Of a stretch of DNA of 64,000 bases, positions 63,901 through 64,000 are shown one piece after another (positions within the stretch are counted from its first letter, which is position 1; the number at the start of each line of letters is the position of its first letter). Source of the DNA: Laguncularia racemosa (lineage: Eukaryota; Streptophyta; Magnoliopsida; Myrtales; Combretaceae). Location: assembly GCA_037954665.1 (NCBI GenBank), contig JBBMOL010000099.1:1798001-1862000 (forward strand), read 5' to 3'. The position numbers were made by a program, and so were the translations under genes. The notes under the pieces are model-generated. The model worked only from the letters and a program-made list of their open reading frames with translations. It ran no database searches and was not told the origin of the DNA.

Positions 63901-64000
63901 AGTATAATGGCTGCTTTGGTTAACATTCCTCACCATCATCAATATATATGTCTCATGGAAAAAGTATGTAAATGGCAAAGGTAACAAGTATATATAGGCA

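Larger units (their letters stand above)
54995..64000 (+). mobile_element. Decayed Tat-type Ty3/gypsy retrotransposon, 3' end beyond window
   Basis: A probable 5' LTR ends TAGCATAACA at 55382, directly followed by TTTGGTGCCATCTTTGTC, a degraded form of the TTGGCGCCGTCTGTGG start seen in Tat elements. It is followed by gag, protease, RT, RNase H, a second (archaeal-type) RNase H and integrase on plus (55422-60700), then an antisense ORF (61470-63900). The LTR start near 54995 is a guess. No 3' LTR lies in the window. Stops every few dozen codons. Confidence 0.8.

Noticed and set aside
1..64000. CRISPR arrays, bacterial operons, prophage or integron features
   Set aside because: Plant introns, retrotransposons and promoter elements are present; no spaced short direct-repeat array of CRISPR type was seen.
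1..64000. tRNA, rRNA or snoRNA genes
   Set aside because: No tRNA A/B box pair with a cloverleaf or rRNA segment was recognised. The tRNA-like strings found are retrotransposon primer-binding sites.

Overview
This is a plant nuclear genomic window, most likely from a eudicot. It is AT-rich and has intron-bearing genes of plant type: GT..AG introns, long AT-rich introns, and a telo-box plus TGGGCT promoter. Most of the sequence is decayed LTR retrotransposons and small DNA transposons. There are only two intact-looking protein genes, both on the minus strand. One is a six-exon homologue of the clathrin-adaptor assembly chaperone AAGAB/p34 (658-3460). The other is a five-coding-exon tonoplast sugar transporter of the TST/TMT family (11876-16244). 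I could rebuild both with continuous reading frames across every intron (396 and 714 residues).

Layout. 1-3660: AAGAB-like gene with flanks and promoter. 3660-10000: decayed repeats, namely a copia remnant with an 8-bp-TSD hAT-type MITE inside it, then a gypsy gag/protease remnant between two direct repeats. 10150-17195: the TST gene and its flanks; the 3' end of the gene is tandemly duplicated with a 272-bp period. 17200-29000: intergenic DNA holding a GC-richer island, two foldback/TIR elements, and a 2.75-kb LTR element that keeps gag and protease but has no pol. 29030-48125: a second, diverged copy of the TST block whose transporter is a pseudogene. Its 3' flank was split by a minus-strand copia element (29634-42016), and that copia gag was in turn split by a plus-strand gypsy element (34121-40787) with a perfect 5-bp target duplication. 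48130-55000: AT-rich LTR-like DNA with a fragment of a CC-NLR disease-resistance gene (LRR part) next to a purine-rich minisatellite. 55000-64000: a decayed Tat-type gypsy element with pol on the plus strand and an extra antisense coiled-coil ORF downstream. It runs off the window.

The window reads as a layered history: a roughly 7-kb tandem duplication of a sugar-transporter gene, decay of one copy, and nested retrotransposition that pushed the copies about 26 kb apart. I did not find an evidently new molecular system. The most useful observations are the nested insertion that can be read at single-base level with its paralogous empty site, the pol-less gag/protease LTR element, the antisense ORF of the Tat element, the TIR element carrying a GC-rich core, and the promoter G-box present in the intact TST but lost in its pseudogene.
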